Shown: one piece after another, positions 55,012 through 62,790 of the stretch
How the letters are laid out: each line of letters begins with the position of its first letter
Numbering within the stretch: position 1 is the stretch's first letter
Origin: Abditibacteriaceae bacterium
GTDB taxonomy: Bacteria; Armatimonadota; Abditibacteriia; Abditibacteriales; Abditibacteriaceae
DNA: 64,000 nt
NCBI GenBank assembly: GCA_019239895.1
Contig: JAFAZH010000052.1
Coordinates: forward strand, 248,001-312,000
Reading direction: 5' to 3'
Program-made: the position numbers and the translations under genes
The notes under the pieces: model-generated
Databases searched by the model: none
Seen by the model: only the letters and a program-made list of their open reading frames with translations
Told to the model about the DNA's origin: nothing

Positions 55012-55818
55012 TTAGGGAGCATAGGGAGTGGGTGTGGGGGCCAGAGGTGGGTCAGGCGGATTATCACGCCCATCAAGACGCCAGAGACCGCGTTTGGTTA
55101 AGGCTTCCAGGCGCAGCCATTTGACGTGCCCGTCCGCAAACAGCGCATTAACGCCTCCCCGATGGCGGTTGGCTAATCCAGCTTTTAATAACTCATCTAC
55201 GTTTGGAATGGGGTTTTGCCCCACAGCGATGAAGTTATTGCCCATCATCGCAGCGTATGCAAACCCTGGCCCCAACTTCGGGTCTGGCCCGGTTATATTA
55301 CCTTTGCCATCTATAACTTGAATGGTGCTTTCCGGGTAGACTACCTGCGATCTGCGAACGCGGTGGGGTGGAAAAACCATCGTATTCAACATGTAACTGC
55401 CGTCATAAGTAATTTTACCCAGTGGATTATCCTCAGAAATGGGCGCCGCGTCTGAGGGTGGACAACCGGGCTGATACTCTCCATCGGGATGCGAGGGACA
55501 TTCAAAGATGTGCGAGGTTTGAGCATACGGGTAAACGCGATCCACCCACGAACAGTTCTGGTCTCCGTTGGGCAAATCACTGCTCACGATAAACCCTGCA
55601 TTATCATCGGTATACTGCCGCATCGCCAGCCCAATTTGCATCAAGTTACCCGCGCACCCTACCCGATGTCCGGCTTCGCGGACACTGGCCAGTATCGGCA
55701 AAAGCAGAGCCGCCAGTGAGACTATAAGTGTTAGAACACCCAGAATCTCAACTAGGGTGAAGCCCGCCGGTTGCCGATGCTCAGGGGCAGCATAACTCCT
55801 TGATGTGGGTGTCATCAT
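55012..55818 (-). CDS. Prepilin-like protein with H-X9-DG type tail (DUF1559-like)
   Basis: The 268-residue protein has a type IV pilin leader with the cleavage motif GFTLVEILGV and a single hydrophobic helix (about residues 19-45). A Cys-containing soluble domain follows, with RHRGGVNALFADGHVKWL near the end, the motif that names this large group in Planctomycetes and Armatimonadota. It is processed by a prepilin peptidase and exported. The role, whether pseudopilin or surface protein, is unknown. Its ATG overlaps the stop of the upstream gene (ATGA), so it is the last gene of a minus-strand set of exported proteins. Confidence 0.9.
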   Translation of the reverse strand: MMTPTSRSYAAPEHRQPAGFTLVEILGVLTLIVSLAALLLPILASVREAGHRVGCAGNLMQIGLAMRQYTDDNAGFIVSSDLPNGDQNCSWVDRVYPYAQTSHIFECPSHPDGEYQPGCPPSDAAPISEDNPLGKITYDGSYMLNTMVFPPHRVRRSQVVYPESTIQVIDGKGNITGPDPKLGPGFAYAAMMGNNFIAVGQNPIPNVDELLKAGLANRHRGGVNALFADGHVKWLRLEALTKRGLWRLDGRDNPPDPPLAPTPTPYAP

Positions 55819-56777
55819 GACTTACCCCCTGGCGGTGTGGCCGGGCCAGGCTGGGTCGTTGTTGTTTGGCGAGTGGGAAGTGGCGCGTGCAGCTTTAAGG
55901 GAAGTTCTGTGATAAGGCTGCCATTTGGCGCAAGAATGCGCAACGTCGGAATCAGGGGCGTCTTATGAGCTATCGCATAGGCCCTGGTAACTGGATCAAC
56001 GCCAAATTGCAGTGTCCACGCCTGCTGCAAAGCTTCCTTAGCTGCATTGTGGGTTTCCACTACCGGTTCAGCCAGTTCAGCCTCAACATGATGACGGATT
56101 TTCTGTTGCAGTTCCGCCGACAGCTTTGCCAGGGGCACCCCTTGCGGGTTTCGGAGTTGCTGAACATCTATCTCGTTGATAATCTCATCCGCTAATTCAT
56201 CGCTTTGCTGTCTTTGCTGAGTGAGGTAGCCGGGAGTATGTTCAGGTAAGGTAAACCAGTAGGGATCACCGATCTGTAGCATTTTCATCTGCTCCGGGTT
56301 CAGTCCACCATCCAGCAGGGTATACACCTTTTCTCCTGTCTTCATCCATTGAATGCCATACATACGACTCAGCGCACCCATCAACTGAGACAGGGGCATA
56401 GCTTTGATCCGGGCGGTGAGGCGCACACGGGTGGCCGGAGAGTTCACAGCAGTTTGGAGGGTAATACCGCTTTGCTGTTGCAGCTTAGGCAGAACCTCGC
56501 TGAGCAGAAGCCGCTTCGCCTCGAACGATACCTTCACAGCTAAGGTCGCATCCTGTTCTAAAGCGGTGGCGCTTAAAGGCTTATCCACAGGAGAATCAGC
56601 GGCCTGCTCGGAAACTCCAGGGGGTGCCGCGCCCTGTGCTGTATTGTTTGGCGGCGCTCCGCTGCCCGGTGGCTCAAGAGCCGGTTGTTGATCGGCGGCG
56701 CACCAGGCACTAAAAGCATGAGCCGTTAAGGTGCAGAGCATAACTGAACGAAGAAAGTTGGAATTCTTGAGTTTCAT
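55815..56777 (-). CDS. Exported protein with secretin-N (STN)-like domain, 320 aa
   Basis: A signal peptide is followed by a Pro/Ala/Gln-rich region to about residue 75. A domain at about residues 78-155 (VSFEAKRLLLSEVLPKLQQQ, RIKAMPLSQLMGALSRMYGI) resembles the STN domain of secretins and TonB receptors. The remainder is helical and of unknown fold, with a Thr/Pro tail. STN domains bind partner proteins in the envelope. The stop overlaps the pilin-like gene, so the two products are probably made together. Confidence 0.75.
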   Translation of the reverse strand: MKLKNSNFLRSVMLCTLTAHAFSAWCAADQQPALEPPGSGAPPNNTAQGAAPPGVSEQAADSPVDKPLSATALEQDATLAVKVSFEAKRLLLSEVLPKLQQQSGITLQTAVNSPATRVRLTARIKAMPLSQLMGALSRMYGIQWMKTGEKVYTLLDGGLNPEQMKMLQIGDPYWFTLPEHTPGYLTQQRQQSDELADEIINEIDVQQLRNPQGVPLAKLSAELQQKIRHHVEAELAEPVVETHNAAKEALQQAWTLQFGVDPVTRAYAIAHKTPLIPTLRILAPNGSLITELPLKLHAPLPTRQTTTTQPGPATPPGGKS

Positions 56778-56854
56778 GGGGCACCTAAATTATTCACAAA
56801 AGAGAAAATTAAGCTGTGGCAACGACAGAAGCAACACGATGGCAGGCCAGCCCA

Positions 56855-57667
56855 TTAACGCCTGTTAATCGAAATGTAGCGTGGTTGCCCGGCGCTGTTA
56901 CTCTGCACGGTGATCATTTGCGTGTAATGTCGTTTACCATCGCTGGCCGGGGCATCCTGTATCTTTAGCAAAGCTTCTGCCCAGGGCTTATCGGTAAACC
57001 AGAACTCTGATGCTGATGTCGGCTCCAGCATGGCCTGTAGCGCCAATGTGGTCAGATTGTGGCGAATGTTTTCTGGTAAGTCAGCAAACTTAACGTCAAT
57101 GGGAAGATTAGCCATACCCCCATTCCAGCCATGCGTTTGCTGAAAATAAGCCGCCAGTAGGGTGCTGGTCTCGGCTTGGAGTTGACGGGCTTGCGGTTCA
57201 TCCCGCACCAGATTAGGCATTGACGCATCTTCACCAGCCACTATTTTACGAGCCTGTGTCGCCTTGGATGGAATATCCGGCCTGTTCCAAAAAAGGAAAG
57301 TTTTGGTGTCATAACGTAAATGCGTCATTTTTTGTTGCTGCGCTAAATCTAAAATCAAGCCAAGTAGTCGGGGTTCTTTCACCTGGTCTGCGACAGTGCC
57401 GTCTTCCTGGGTAAAAAGAGCTACCGAGGTTTCGGGAAACGGCTTGAGCGGCCCAGTGTCGGGCACTGTTGTAACATCCGCCAAAATGTTGATGTCGGCA
57501 TTGCGGCCTAACTCGACAAGGTAATCATCCATCTGTGTGGCTTGAGGCACTGCAATCTTCTCTCTGAGTAGGTCATCAACTAAAGGCAGCGGCGCAGCCA
57601 TAATGAGTTGCAGTGGCAGCAGGAGAAGAACAGTACTAACGGCAAGTGTATTCGTGAAGAACTTCAT
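56855..57667 (-). CDS. Exported protein with secretin-N (STN)-like domain, 270 aa
   Basis: A signal peptide (LLLLPLQLIMAAP) precedes DYLVELGRNADINILADV and RLLGLILDLAQQQKMTHLRY followed by FLFWNRPD. This again looks like an STN-type beta-alpha unit. The C-terminal part ends in strands (MITVQSNSAGQPRYISI). It is a likely distant paralogue of the downstream gene in layout. GGAG precedes ATG 57667. Two such proteins next to a prepilin-like gene suggest an envelope assembly, but no secretin is encoded here. Confidence 0.72.
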   Translation of the reverse strand: MKFFTNTLAVSTVLLLLPLQLIMAAPLPLVDDLLREKIAVPQATQMDDYLVELGRNADINILADVTTVPDTGPLKPFPETSVALFTQEDGTVADQVKEPRLLGLILDLAQQQKMTHLRYDTKTFLFWNRPDIPSKATQARKIVAGEDASMPNLVRDEPQARQLQAETSTLLAAYFQQTHGWNGGMANLPIDVKFADLPENIRHNLTTLALQAMLEPTSASEFWFTDKPWAEALLKIQDAPASDGKRHYTQMITVQSNSAGQPRYISINRR

Positions 57668-57796
57668 TCTTTAACTCCAATCGTCAATTAAGGCTACAGC
57701 TATAATGGCAAGTCAAGCGTCCCTAATTAGCCGGAGACGCTTGACCCATTCTTTTTGACCCGACATCTGTTGGTGACTATGAGATTTTCAGAGTGC

Positions 57797-58471
57797 TTAA
57801 AAAGATAAATAATTAGCTTGCACGTTGGCTTGAGATGTAGTGGCAGATGCGGAGTCACCCAGAGCGTTAGCGTACGCCGTGGCGTGGGTGCTGGCAGCAA
57901 CGTACACACTAACCGTCATAGTACTGCCAGCCGGAGAAACTGAAACAGTTCCGGTATTACTGCCAGTAACAGCGGCGCTGGATGGATACTTGGTGCCGTT
58001 GACAACTGTATCAGATAAATCTTTGACGAAGAAATCGTGGGCGGCCACTACGACATGGCATTGTAAATCCACATTGGCGCTCGAGGTATTGCTGTTACTG
58101 GATATTGTTCCAGAGAGAGCATCCACGGAGTAGTTGGCGTAGGCATTAATTGCTGTGGGAAAGTCAAAAACCCCGGTAGCCTGCCAGGACCAACTTCTAA
58201 AGGACGGATTGGCTGAGGTACTGTCTCCCTGATTGTCATGCTTGCTTCCATCATTATCAGATGCGGTTATGGAAGAAATGGGGGCAGTGTAGTGATTGGG
58301 GAAAGCGGCTCCGCTGTCAGTTGGGTTTGTCCAGTAGGCGTTAGCCGTCTTGCATCCTACCACGCAGCAAATAGAACATACTATTAGCTGTGAAACCTTT
58401 GCATAATTCTCCTTTTGACTTCTAATCGGGTTATATGGCTTGGTGTCGGGTCTGCTGTGATTATAACCCAT
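57797..58471 (-). CDS. Exported Ser/Thr/Ala-rich protein of unknown function
   Basis: I do not recognise a family. The body is Ser, Thr, Ala and Asn rich (SSNSNTSSANVDLQ), as in secreted or surface proteins. A hydrophobic signal-like stretch, LIVCSICCVVGCKTANA, lies about 30 residues after the first ATG. The start is doubtful. A TATAAT at 58460-58465 overlaps the first ATG. AAAAGGAGA (58408-58416) leads to ATG 58404 in another frame, which stops after six codons; one extra A at 58398-58400 would join it to this frame. A start-proximal frameshift is therefore possible. It heads the exported-protein set. Confidence 0.65.
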   Translation of the reverse strand: MGYNHSRPDTKPYNPIRSQKENYAKVSQLIVCSICCVVGCKTANAYWTNPTDSGAAFPNHYTAPISSITASDNDGSKHDNQGDSTSANPSFRSWSWQATGVFDFPTAINAYANYSVDALSGTISSNSNTSSANVDLQCHVVVAAHDFFVKDLSDTVVNGTKYPSSAAVTGSNTGTVSVSPAGSTMTVSVYVAASTHATAYANALGDSASATTSQANVQANYLSF

Positions 58472-59040
58472 ATTAGCTTAATTTTACTATTAAATGTTTT
58501 TTATGAAACGGGCACACATTAACACGTTACAGGTTATTAGTTATTATATACGGACTCTATTATGGGCCGGTGGATGGGTAAGGCAAAGCTGGTTCGCCGT
58601 CATTGAAATTTGGTAGTGACTCAATCTGGTAGATGAGAGTTTAGGGGGTGAGAATTCAAGGCTTGCAATAGGTGGCAGGTCGCTCCTGAGCGTGTGGGAA
58701 ACGCGGAATAACGCGGAAATTTATCTCGCTGCCTCACCTCCCGCCAAATGTTGCTGTTACGAGGAATATACACAGTATATACTGCTTTGTGGGGTTCAAG
58801 CCTTACCAGTTGAAAAGATGTCGAAAACACGCCCACAACCTGAATACTTATTTTGCATAAAGCTGAAGTCTTAGATGCCGGGGTAAAGTTTTAGCAGATG
58901 CCAATAAGGGCACCCACGAGGGGTGCCCTACGGTCTATTAAACCGTCGAGTGATTTCAGTTATCCAAGCACCTGAGTGCGAAATTCATGTGATTTGAGAG
59001 GTAGAGTCTCAGCAATGTACGCTTTACACTCTCCGGCAAC
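58472..59040. other. 569-base intergenic region without a recognised gene
   Basis: The region separates a minus-strand gene from a plus-strand gene, so it should contain both promoters. Only the hairpin at 58907-58929 is evident; no RNA gene or conserved ORF is recognised. Confidence 0.6.
58907..58929. repeat. Short perfect hairpin
   Basis: AGGGCACCC (58907-58915), a 5-base loop and GGGTGCCCT (58921-58929). No T-run follows. It resembles widespread GGGCACCC intergenic palindromes. Confidence 0.65.
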
Positions 59041-59496
59041 ATGGCTTTAACTTTTTCGCGTCAGCGTTTTCGCTATCTTCCCGCACTGCTCTTGGCGTTC
59101 TTTGCAGGTTTAGTCACTCACTGTTACGCACGGCATCTGCCCCATTGGGTCGCGCAATATGTACCCGATACTCTCTGGGCGCTCTGGGTCTATCTGGCGC
59201 TGGTCTTTATCGCTTCCCGGTTGGTCACTTGGCAGGCGTTATGCTATGCCCTCGCCTTTTCCTATTGCATGGAAGTGACTCAGCTTTATCATACCGCCTG
59301 GATTGATAGCGTGCGCGCTACAACCATCGGCGCTCTCATTTTAGGTTCTACTTTTCAATGGGGTGACTTACTCTGTTATACTGTCGGCATCCTCAGCGGC
59401 GCGTTGATTGATGTTTCACTTCAACAGCCACAACTTGAAACCGCGTCAATACAATGGGACAACTTTGAATCCACTGAGCCTAATGCAATGGTTTGA
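59041..59496 (+). CDS. DUF2809 family membrane protein
   Basis: The 151-residue protein has four or five hydrophobic helices and the DUF2809 pattern: a basic N-terminus with FRYLPALLL, VPDTLWALWVYLAL, the YCMEVTQLYH helix with a conserved Glu, and FQWGDLLCYTVGI. The function is unknown. The gene overlaps the next, kinase-like gene by 14 bases, implying co-translation and possibly joint action. Confidence 0.85.
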   Translation: MALTFSRQRFRYLPALLLAFFAGLVTHCYARHLPHWVAQYVPDTLWALWVYLALVFIASRLVTWQALCYALAFSYCMEVTQLYHTAWIDSVRATTIGALILGSTFQWGDLLCYTVGILSGALIDVSLQQPQLETASIQWDNFESTEPNAMV

Positions 59497-60220
59497 GCTG
59501 CACGGACTGGAAAACGCACAGCCGATTACAAAGGACAGTGCAGAGACATCCGCCTGGTTCGCCACGCTCTCAGGGCGGGACTTCTTCCTTAAATTTTACC
59601 CACACGAATTAGCAGAACCACGCGCCGCCACCGAGATTGCCATCGCCGGGGCAAATTTGCACCCCGCCATAGTTCCCCTGCATCAAATTGTTCAATGCCG
59701 CGAGGGGACTCTACTCCTTTATGATCGCGTGCGGGGAGAGAACCTGGGGCCAATGGAAAATCGGAGACGCTTTCAAGCCCTCCCACTGGCGGAACGTCTC
59801 ATGGCAGTCGCCACTATCTTAGCTGCGCTCACCGCTATATGCGACGCGGAGTTTATGATTGTGGACTGGTATGAAGGGAACATGATCTACGACTTCTCTC
59901 AACGGCGAATCTGGCTTTTCGATTGGGATTTGTGCCGCAAGGGAAATAGTTTCACCCTGGAGATGGATAGCAATTATGGCTCGTCCCGGCTGATGGCTCC
60001 GGAGGAGTTCATACGGGGCAGTCGGCTGGATCAGCGGACGCTTGTCTTTAACCTCGGTCGTTACGCGCTGCTAACCTTGCCTGAACTTGCTGAGACGCTG
60101 GCTCCCATACTGGCCCGTGCTACATATCCAGCCCCTGCTGGTCGGTATCAGTCCCTAAGGGAGTTCACTCAAGCGTTTGTCAACGCAGCACCGCAGGCGG
60201 GTGGGGTTAATAATAGGTAA
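59483..60220 (+). CDS. Protein-kinase-like/phosphotransferase-like protein
   Basis: The 245-residue protein (from ATG 59483) shows the kinase-fold pattern. Lys37 is in FFLKFYP and Glu51 in the next helix. Asp128 and Asn133 form VDWYEGNMIYD, analogous to the HRD...N catalytic loop. FDWD (Asp147/Asp149) stands for DFG. The short length and divergent motifs fit small atypical Ser/Thr kinases or aminoglycoside-phosphotransferase relatives. The substrate is unknown. It overlaps the DUF2809 gene by 14 bases. Confidence 0.78.
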   Translation: MQWFELHGLENAQPITKDSAETSAWFATLSGRDFFLKFYPHELAEPRAATEIAIAGANLHPAIVPLHQIVQCREGTLLLYDRVRGENLGPMENRRRFQALPLAERLMAVATILAALTAICDAEFMIVDWYEGNMIYDFSQRRIWLFDWDLCRKGNSFTLEMDSNYGSSRLMAPEEFIRGSRLDQRTLVFNLGRYALLTLPELAETLAPILARATYPAPAGRYQSLREFTQAFVNAAPQAGGVNNR

Positions 60221-60252
60221 ACTAGAGAGGTTGAGATACGGATTGTGAAACT

Positions 60253-60336
60253 TTGTGGGACAGGCACTCCTGCCTGTCTGCTTGAGGATTAATCAGACCA
60301 GGAGGCTCAGCCAGACAAGAGTGTCTGGCCCACAAG
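60253..60336. repeat. Inverted repeat with TTGTGGGACAGGCACTCC-type arms
   Basis: The left arm starts TTGTGGGACAGGCACTCC, with its own small hairpin, and the right arm ends GAGTGTCTGGCCCACAA. The arms pair with several mismatches. It begins 33 bases after the kinase-like gene. Confidence 0.75.
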
Positions 60337-60400
60337 GGCAGCCTCTTATGCAAATCCTTTCTTAACTTCTTAGCAGTGAATCTACGAGGAGGTTACGGCG

Positions 60401-60648
60401 ATGCGAAACACACCATCACAAGACTTTGAGGAGTTCTCCTGCTTTTGAGCGCACCAGCAAGCGGCGCAAAGGCTTCCCCTCAGAGACGCATGTCAAGCGC
60501 GGCCACCGCGTGGTACATGGCGATAAAGAGCTGACCGAAAAATTGGGACGTAATGACCTGTGTCCCTGCCAGTCAGGACGGCGGTTTCAAGAACTGCTGT
60601 ATGCGTCAGGGTTTGTATGATGGGGCCTTACGCGCCCATTATTTTTAG
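60401..60648 (+). pseudogene. Small SEC-C motif protein gene with two +1 frameshifts
   Basis: AGGAGG at 60387-60392 precedes ATG 60401. Translation reads [14 protein letters not shown] then TGA; one extra T in the TTTT run near 60436 joins it to [11 protein letters not shown]. That frame continues to the zinc-binding start [17 protein letters not shown] second extra base near 60590 restores [10 protein letters not shown] and a stop at 60646-60648. Joined, it gives about 81 residues with a complete SEC-C motif (CPC...CC), usual in SecA C-termini and small proteins. Two insertions in 150 bases mean a real pseudogene or sequence errors. Confidence 0.75.
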
Positions 60649-60683
60649 AGACTGAAAAGCCCCTAAATTGGCACATAAAAACC

Positions 60684-60722
60684 AAGAGTCGCTCCCACTA
60701 AAATGCTGTGGGAGCGACTCTT
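60684..60722. terminator. Bidirectional terminator hairpin
   Basis: A perfect 15-bp stem (AAGAGTCGCTCCCAC with GTGGGAGCGACTCTT) and 9-base loop has AAAA before and TTTT after. It can end both the SEC-C transcript and the convergent minus-strand gene. Confidence 0.88.
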
Positions 60723-60763
60723 GATTTTACTGCGATGCAGCCGTTTATGTCTCACGGACAGAA

Positions 60764-61069
60764 TTAACGGGTGCGATAGCGGCTATAGCGATGGGTGCGG
60801 CTCCAATAAGAAGCACTGCGCCGCCTGTCATCGTTCTTCTTCGACTTACGATAGCGAGAATAAGCGTAGGCCGTGCCCAAACCTCCGGCAATAGCCAGAC
60901 TCCGCTTGTGTTTCAGTAAGCCATAGGCGGTGACAGCCCCTAAGCCAATAGCCAGGTTCCGCTTGCCCTTGGTGCTGGCCTGAGCAGTCGTCGCCAGACC
61001 GCCGAAGCTAGTCGCAACCATTACGCCCAGAGTGCCGAGGGCTACCCAACGATTTCCATGTTTTACCAT
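60764..61069 (-). CDS. Small exported Gly/Tyr/Arg-rich protein
   Basis: The 101-residue protein has a signal peptide (cleavage near AQAS). Two similar Gly/Ala segments follow (NLAIGLGAVTAYGLL and SLAIAGGLGTAYAYSRY), then a very basic Arg/Ser/Tyr tail. The repeated unit may form a glycine-zipper-like hairpin in a membrane. No named family is recognised. GAGGAGG lies before ATG 61069. It ends at a strong bidirectional terminator. Confidence 0.75.
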   Translation of the reverse strand: MVKHGNRWVALGTLGVMVATSFGGLATTAQASTKGKRNLAIGLGAVTAYGLLKHKRSLAIAGGLGTAYAYSRYRKSKKNDDRRRSASYWSRTHRYSRYRTR

Positions 61070-61459
61070 GTCACTTCCTCCTCTTTGCTGTAATGTAACC
61101 TAAGACGTAGGCCACATTCCCCTGTTCAAAAAGACTTTTGATGTTTTCTTGACATCGCAAATGAGGTAGAGCAAATATCTTGCCTTATTTAGAGATTAAA
61201 GTGTTTTTAGATGAATTTAATTTTCTTAGCAGGAAAGCAAGAGGGACAGGAAGCCAGGAATTTAATGAGAGAGTCTGCTGTAATTCCGTGCCTTTATCGT
61301 CTTGCCTTGCGCTCCCACCCTCTTTTTCCTGGTCTCTTCATTCCCTGCTTTCCTGCTAAAATCCTGCTACATCCCCTACATGGAATATGATTTGCCCGAC
61401 CTGTAAATGGATACAGCAATACCGTATTCGAGCGATAAAGAAGTCACAAAGGAGTAAAG
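61070..61459. other. 390-base divergent intergenic region
   Basis: It holds the leaders of two divergent genes and the inverted repeat at 61226-61359. No further gene or RNA is recognised. Confidence 0.6.
61226..61359. repeat. Inverted repeat of the TTAGCAGGAA family, second copy
   Basis: TTAGCAGGAAAGCA (61226-61239) and TGCTTTCCTGCTAA (61346-61359) are exact reverse complements. Further in, the arms pair loosely (AAGAGGGACAGG against CCCTCTTTTTCCTGG). The ends match those of the 50112-50361 element. Confidence 0.8.
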
Positions 61460-62038
61460 ATGGCACAGAACTTAACAGGTAAGAAAGTCGCTATTTTAGT
61501 GGCTGATGGATTTGAACAGGTTGAATTAACCGGGCCAAAGCAGGCTCTTGACGAGGCTGGCGCGCAGACCGAGATCGTGTCTCCCGCCGAGGGCAAAGTC
61601 AAAGGCTGGCAGCATACCGAATGGGGCGATGAGTTCCCCGTGGATGTGCCGCTGACCAGTGCGGATAGCAATAGTTATGATGCCCTGCTGTTGCCGGGTG
61701 GCGTCATGAACCCCGACAAGCTACGCGCCAATCCGCAAGCCGTGCAGTTTGTGAAGTCGTTCTTTGACGCAGGCAAGCCCGTCGCCGCCATTTGCCACGG
61801 CCCCTGGACGTTAGTCGAAGCTGGTGTGGTGCAGGGCCGCAAGATGACCTCCTATGAATCTATCCAGACCGACCTCAAGAATGCCGGGGCCAACTGGGTG
61901 AATCAAGAAGTCGTCACCGATAACGGCCTCGTCACCAGCCGCAAACCCGACGACATTCCAGCCTTTAATCGCAAAATGGTAGAAGAGTTCGCCGAAGGCC
62001 GCCACGACCAGCGCAAGTCCGCCCAAAAAGCGGCTTAA
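61460..62038 (+). CDS. DJ-1/PfpI family protein
   Basis: The 192-residue protein belongs to the type 1 glutamine-amidotransferase-like DJ-1/PfpI family. Glu19 is in ADGFEQVEL, the nucleophile Cys112 is followed by His113 in AAICHGPW, and the late VTSRKPDDIPAFN is typical of the YhbO/PfpI subgroup. Members act in general stress, as deglycase/glyoxalase-like enzymes or peptidases; which applies is uncertain. AAAGGAG precedes ATG 61460. A terminator follows at 62072. Confidence 0.93.
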   Translation: MAQNLTGKKVAILVADGFEQVELTGPKQALDEAGAQTEIVSPAEGKVKGWQHTEWGDEFPVDVPLTSADSNSYDALLLPGGVMNPDKLRANPQAVQFVKSFFDAGKPVAAICHGPWTLVEAGVVQGRKMTSYESIQTDLKNAGANWVNQEVVTDNGLVTSRKPDDIPAFNRKMVEEFAEGRHDQRKSAQKAA

Positions 62039-62071
62039 ATCAAGCTGGACGATATTGACGGCAAGCACTGA

Positions 62072-62105
62072 GGCTCAAGAGGGTTGCAACTCTCTTGAGC
62101 CTTTT
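62072..62105 (+). terminator. Rho-independent terminator after the PfpI gene
   Basis: GGCTCAAGAG (62072-62081) pairs perfectly with CTCTTGAGCC (62092-62101) around a 10-base loop, followed by TTTT. Confidence 0.9.
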
Positions 62106-62129
62106 GCGTTTCAGGCTGCACGCTATAAT
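62102..62129 (+). promoter_or_regulatory. Possible hicBA promoter
   Basis: TATAAT at 62124-62129 lies 28 bases before the hicB start, with a weak -35 (TTTTGC, 62102-62107) 16 bases upstream, overlapping the preceding terminator T-run. Confidence 0.5.
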
Positions 62130-62156
62130 TAAAGAAGAGGGTTGGAAGGTGCAATT

Positions 62157-62477
62157 ATGGGAACAAAGATAGAAATATCAAAATATAAAAAAGGCTCAAA
62201 AAGAAGTTCTTTCACTCTTCTTGGGGGGCAAGATATTACCGTGCTCTCGCCACGCATTGGCGGAGGGCGCATGGTGATACTTCACGCCGAAGAGGACGGC
62301 GGCTACTCTGTCTCTTGCCCTGCCTTACCCGGTTGCCATAGCCAGGGTGACACTTTCGAGGAAGCCTTAGAAAACATTAATGAAGCCGCAGAGCTTTATT
62401 TAGAAGTGGTGGCCGAGCAAGCATCACAGTCGCCCAAGCCGCGCAAAATCCGCACTCATGCGACGACAGCAGCCTAA
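62157..62477 (+). CDS. hicB: HicB-type antitoxin
   Basis: The 106-residue protein has the HicB partial RNase-H-like fold: ILHAEEDGGYSVSCPALPGC then HSQGDTFEEALENINEA. It neutralises HicA by covering its active site. The C-terminus (PKPRKIRTHA) lacks an obvious DNA-binding domain, so autoregulation may be weak. GGAAGG before ATG 62157 decides the start over the upstream TTG. It overlaps hicA by 20 bases, with the antitoxin first. Confidence 0.9.
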   Translation: MGTKIEISKYKKGSKRSSFTLLGGQDITVLSPRIGGGRMVILHAEEDGGYSVSCPALPGCHSQGDTFEEALENINEAAELYLEVVAEQASQSPKPRKIRTHATTAA

Positions 62478-62697
62478 TAATCGTTTGCCCACTATATCCG
62501 GCAAACAATGTATTGATGCTCTAATTAAAGCAGGGTATAGTATCGCTCGTCAAAAGGGCAGCCATGTGATAATGAGCAAGGAGAAAGCGGTGCCCCTGAG
62601 CGTGCCGTTACATACCACTCTCAAGCCCGGCACCCTCAAAGGCATTATTCGAGATGCTGGCTTATCAGTAGCAGAATTTAACGCCCTGCTTTCTTGA
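62458..62697 (+). CDS. hicA: HicA-type mRNA interferase toxin
   Basis: The 79-residue protein has a dsRNA-binding-like fold, with SGKQCIDALIKAGYSI and the catalytic-His segment RQKGSHVIM (His36), then VPLHTTLKPGTLKGIIRDAG. HicA toxins cleave mRNA independently of translation. The gene overlaps hicB by 20 bases, and the TIR gene begins 93 bases downstream with its own strong ribosome-binding site. Confidence 0.93.
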   Translation: MRRQQPNNRLPTISGKQCIDALIKAGYSIARQKGSHVIMSKEKAVPLSVPLHTTLKPGTLKGIIRDAGLSVAEFNALLS

Positions 62698-62790
62698 GTT
62701 ATTGAAACTCTCGGCATATAAGCGTAACCCTTCAAGCGGTGGAGAGAGACACGTTAGGGTAAGCAGAGCAGATTATAGGGGGAGCTATTA

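Noticed and set aside
62072-62105. Hairpin as a riboswitch or small RNA for hicBA
   Set aside because: The stem with T-run directly after a stop codon is fully explained as a terminator of the PfpI gene.
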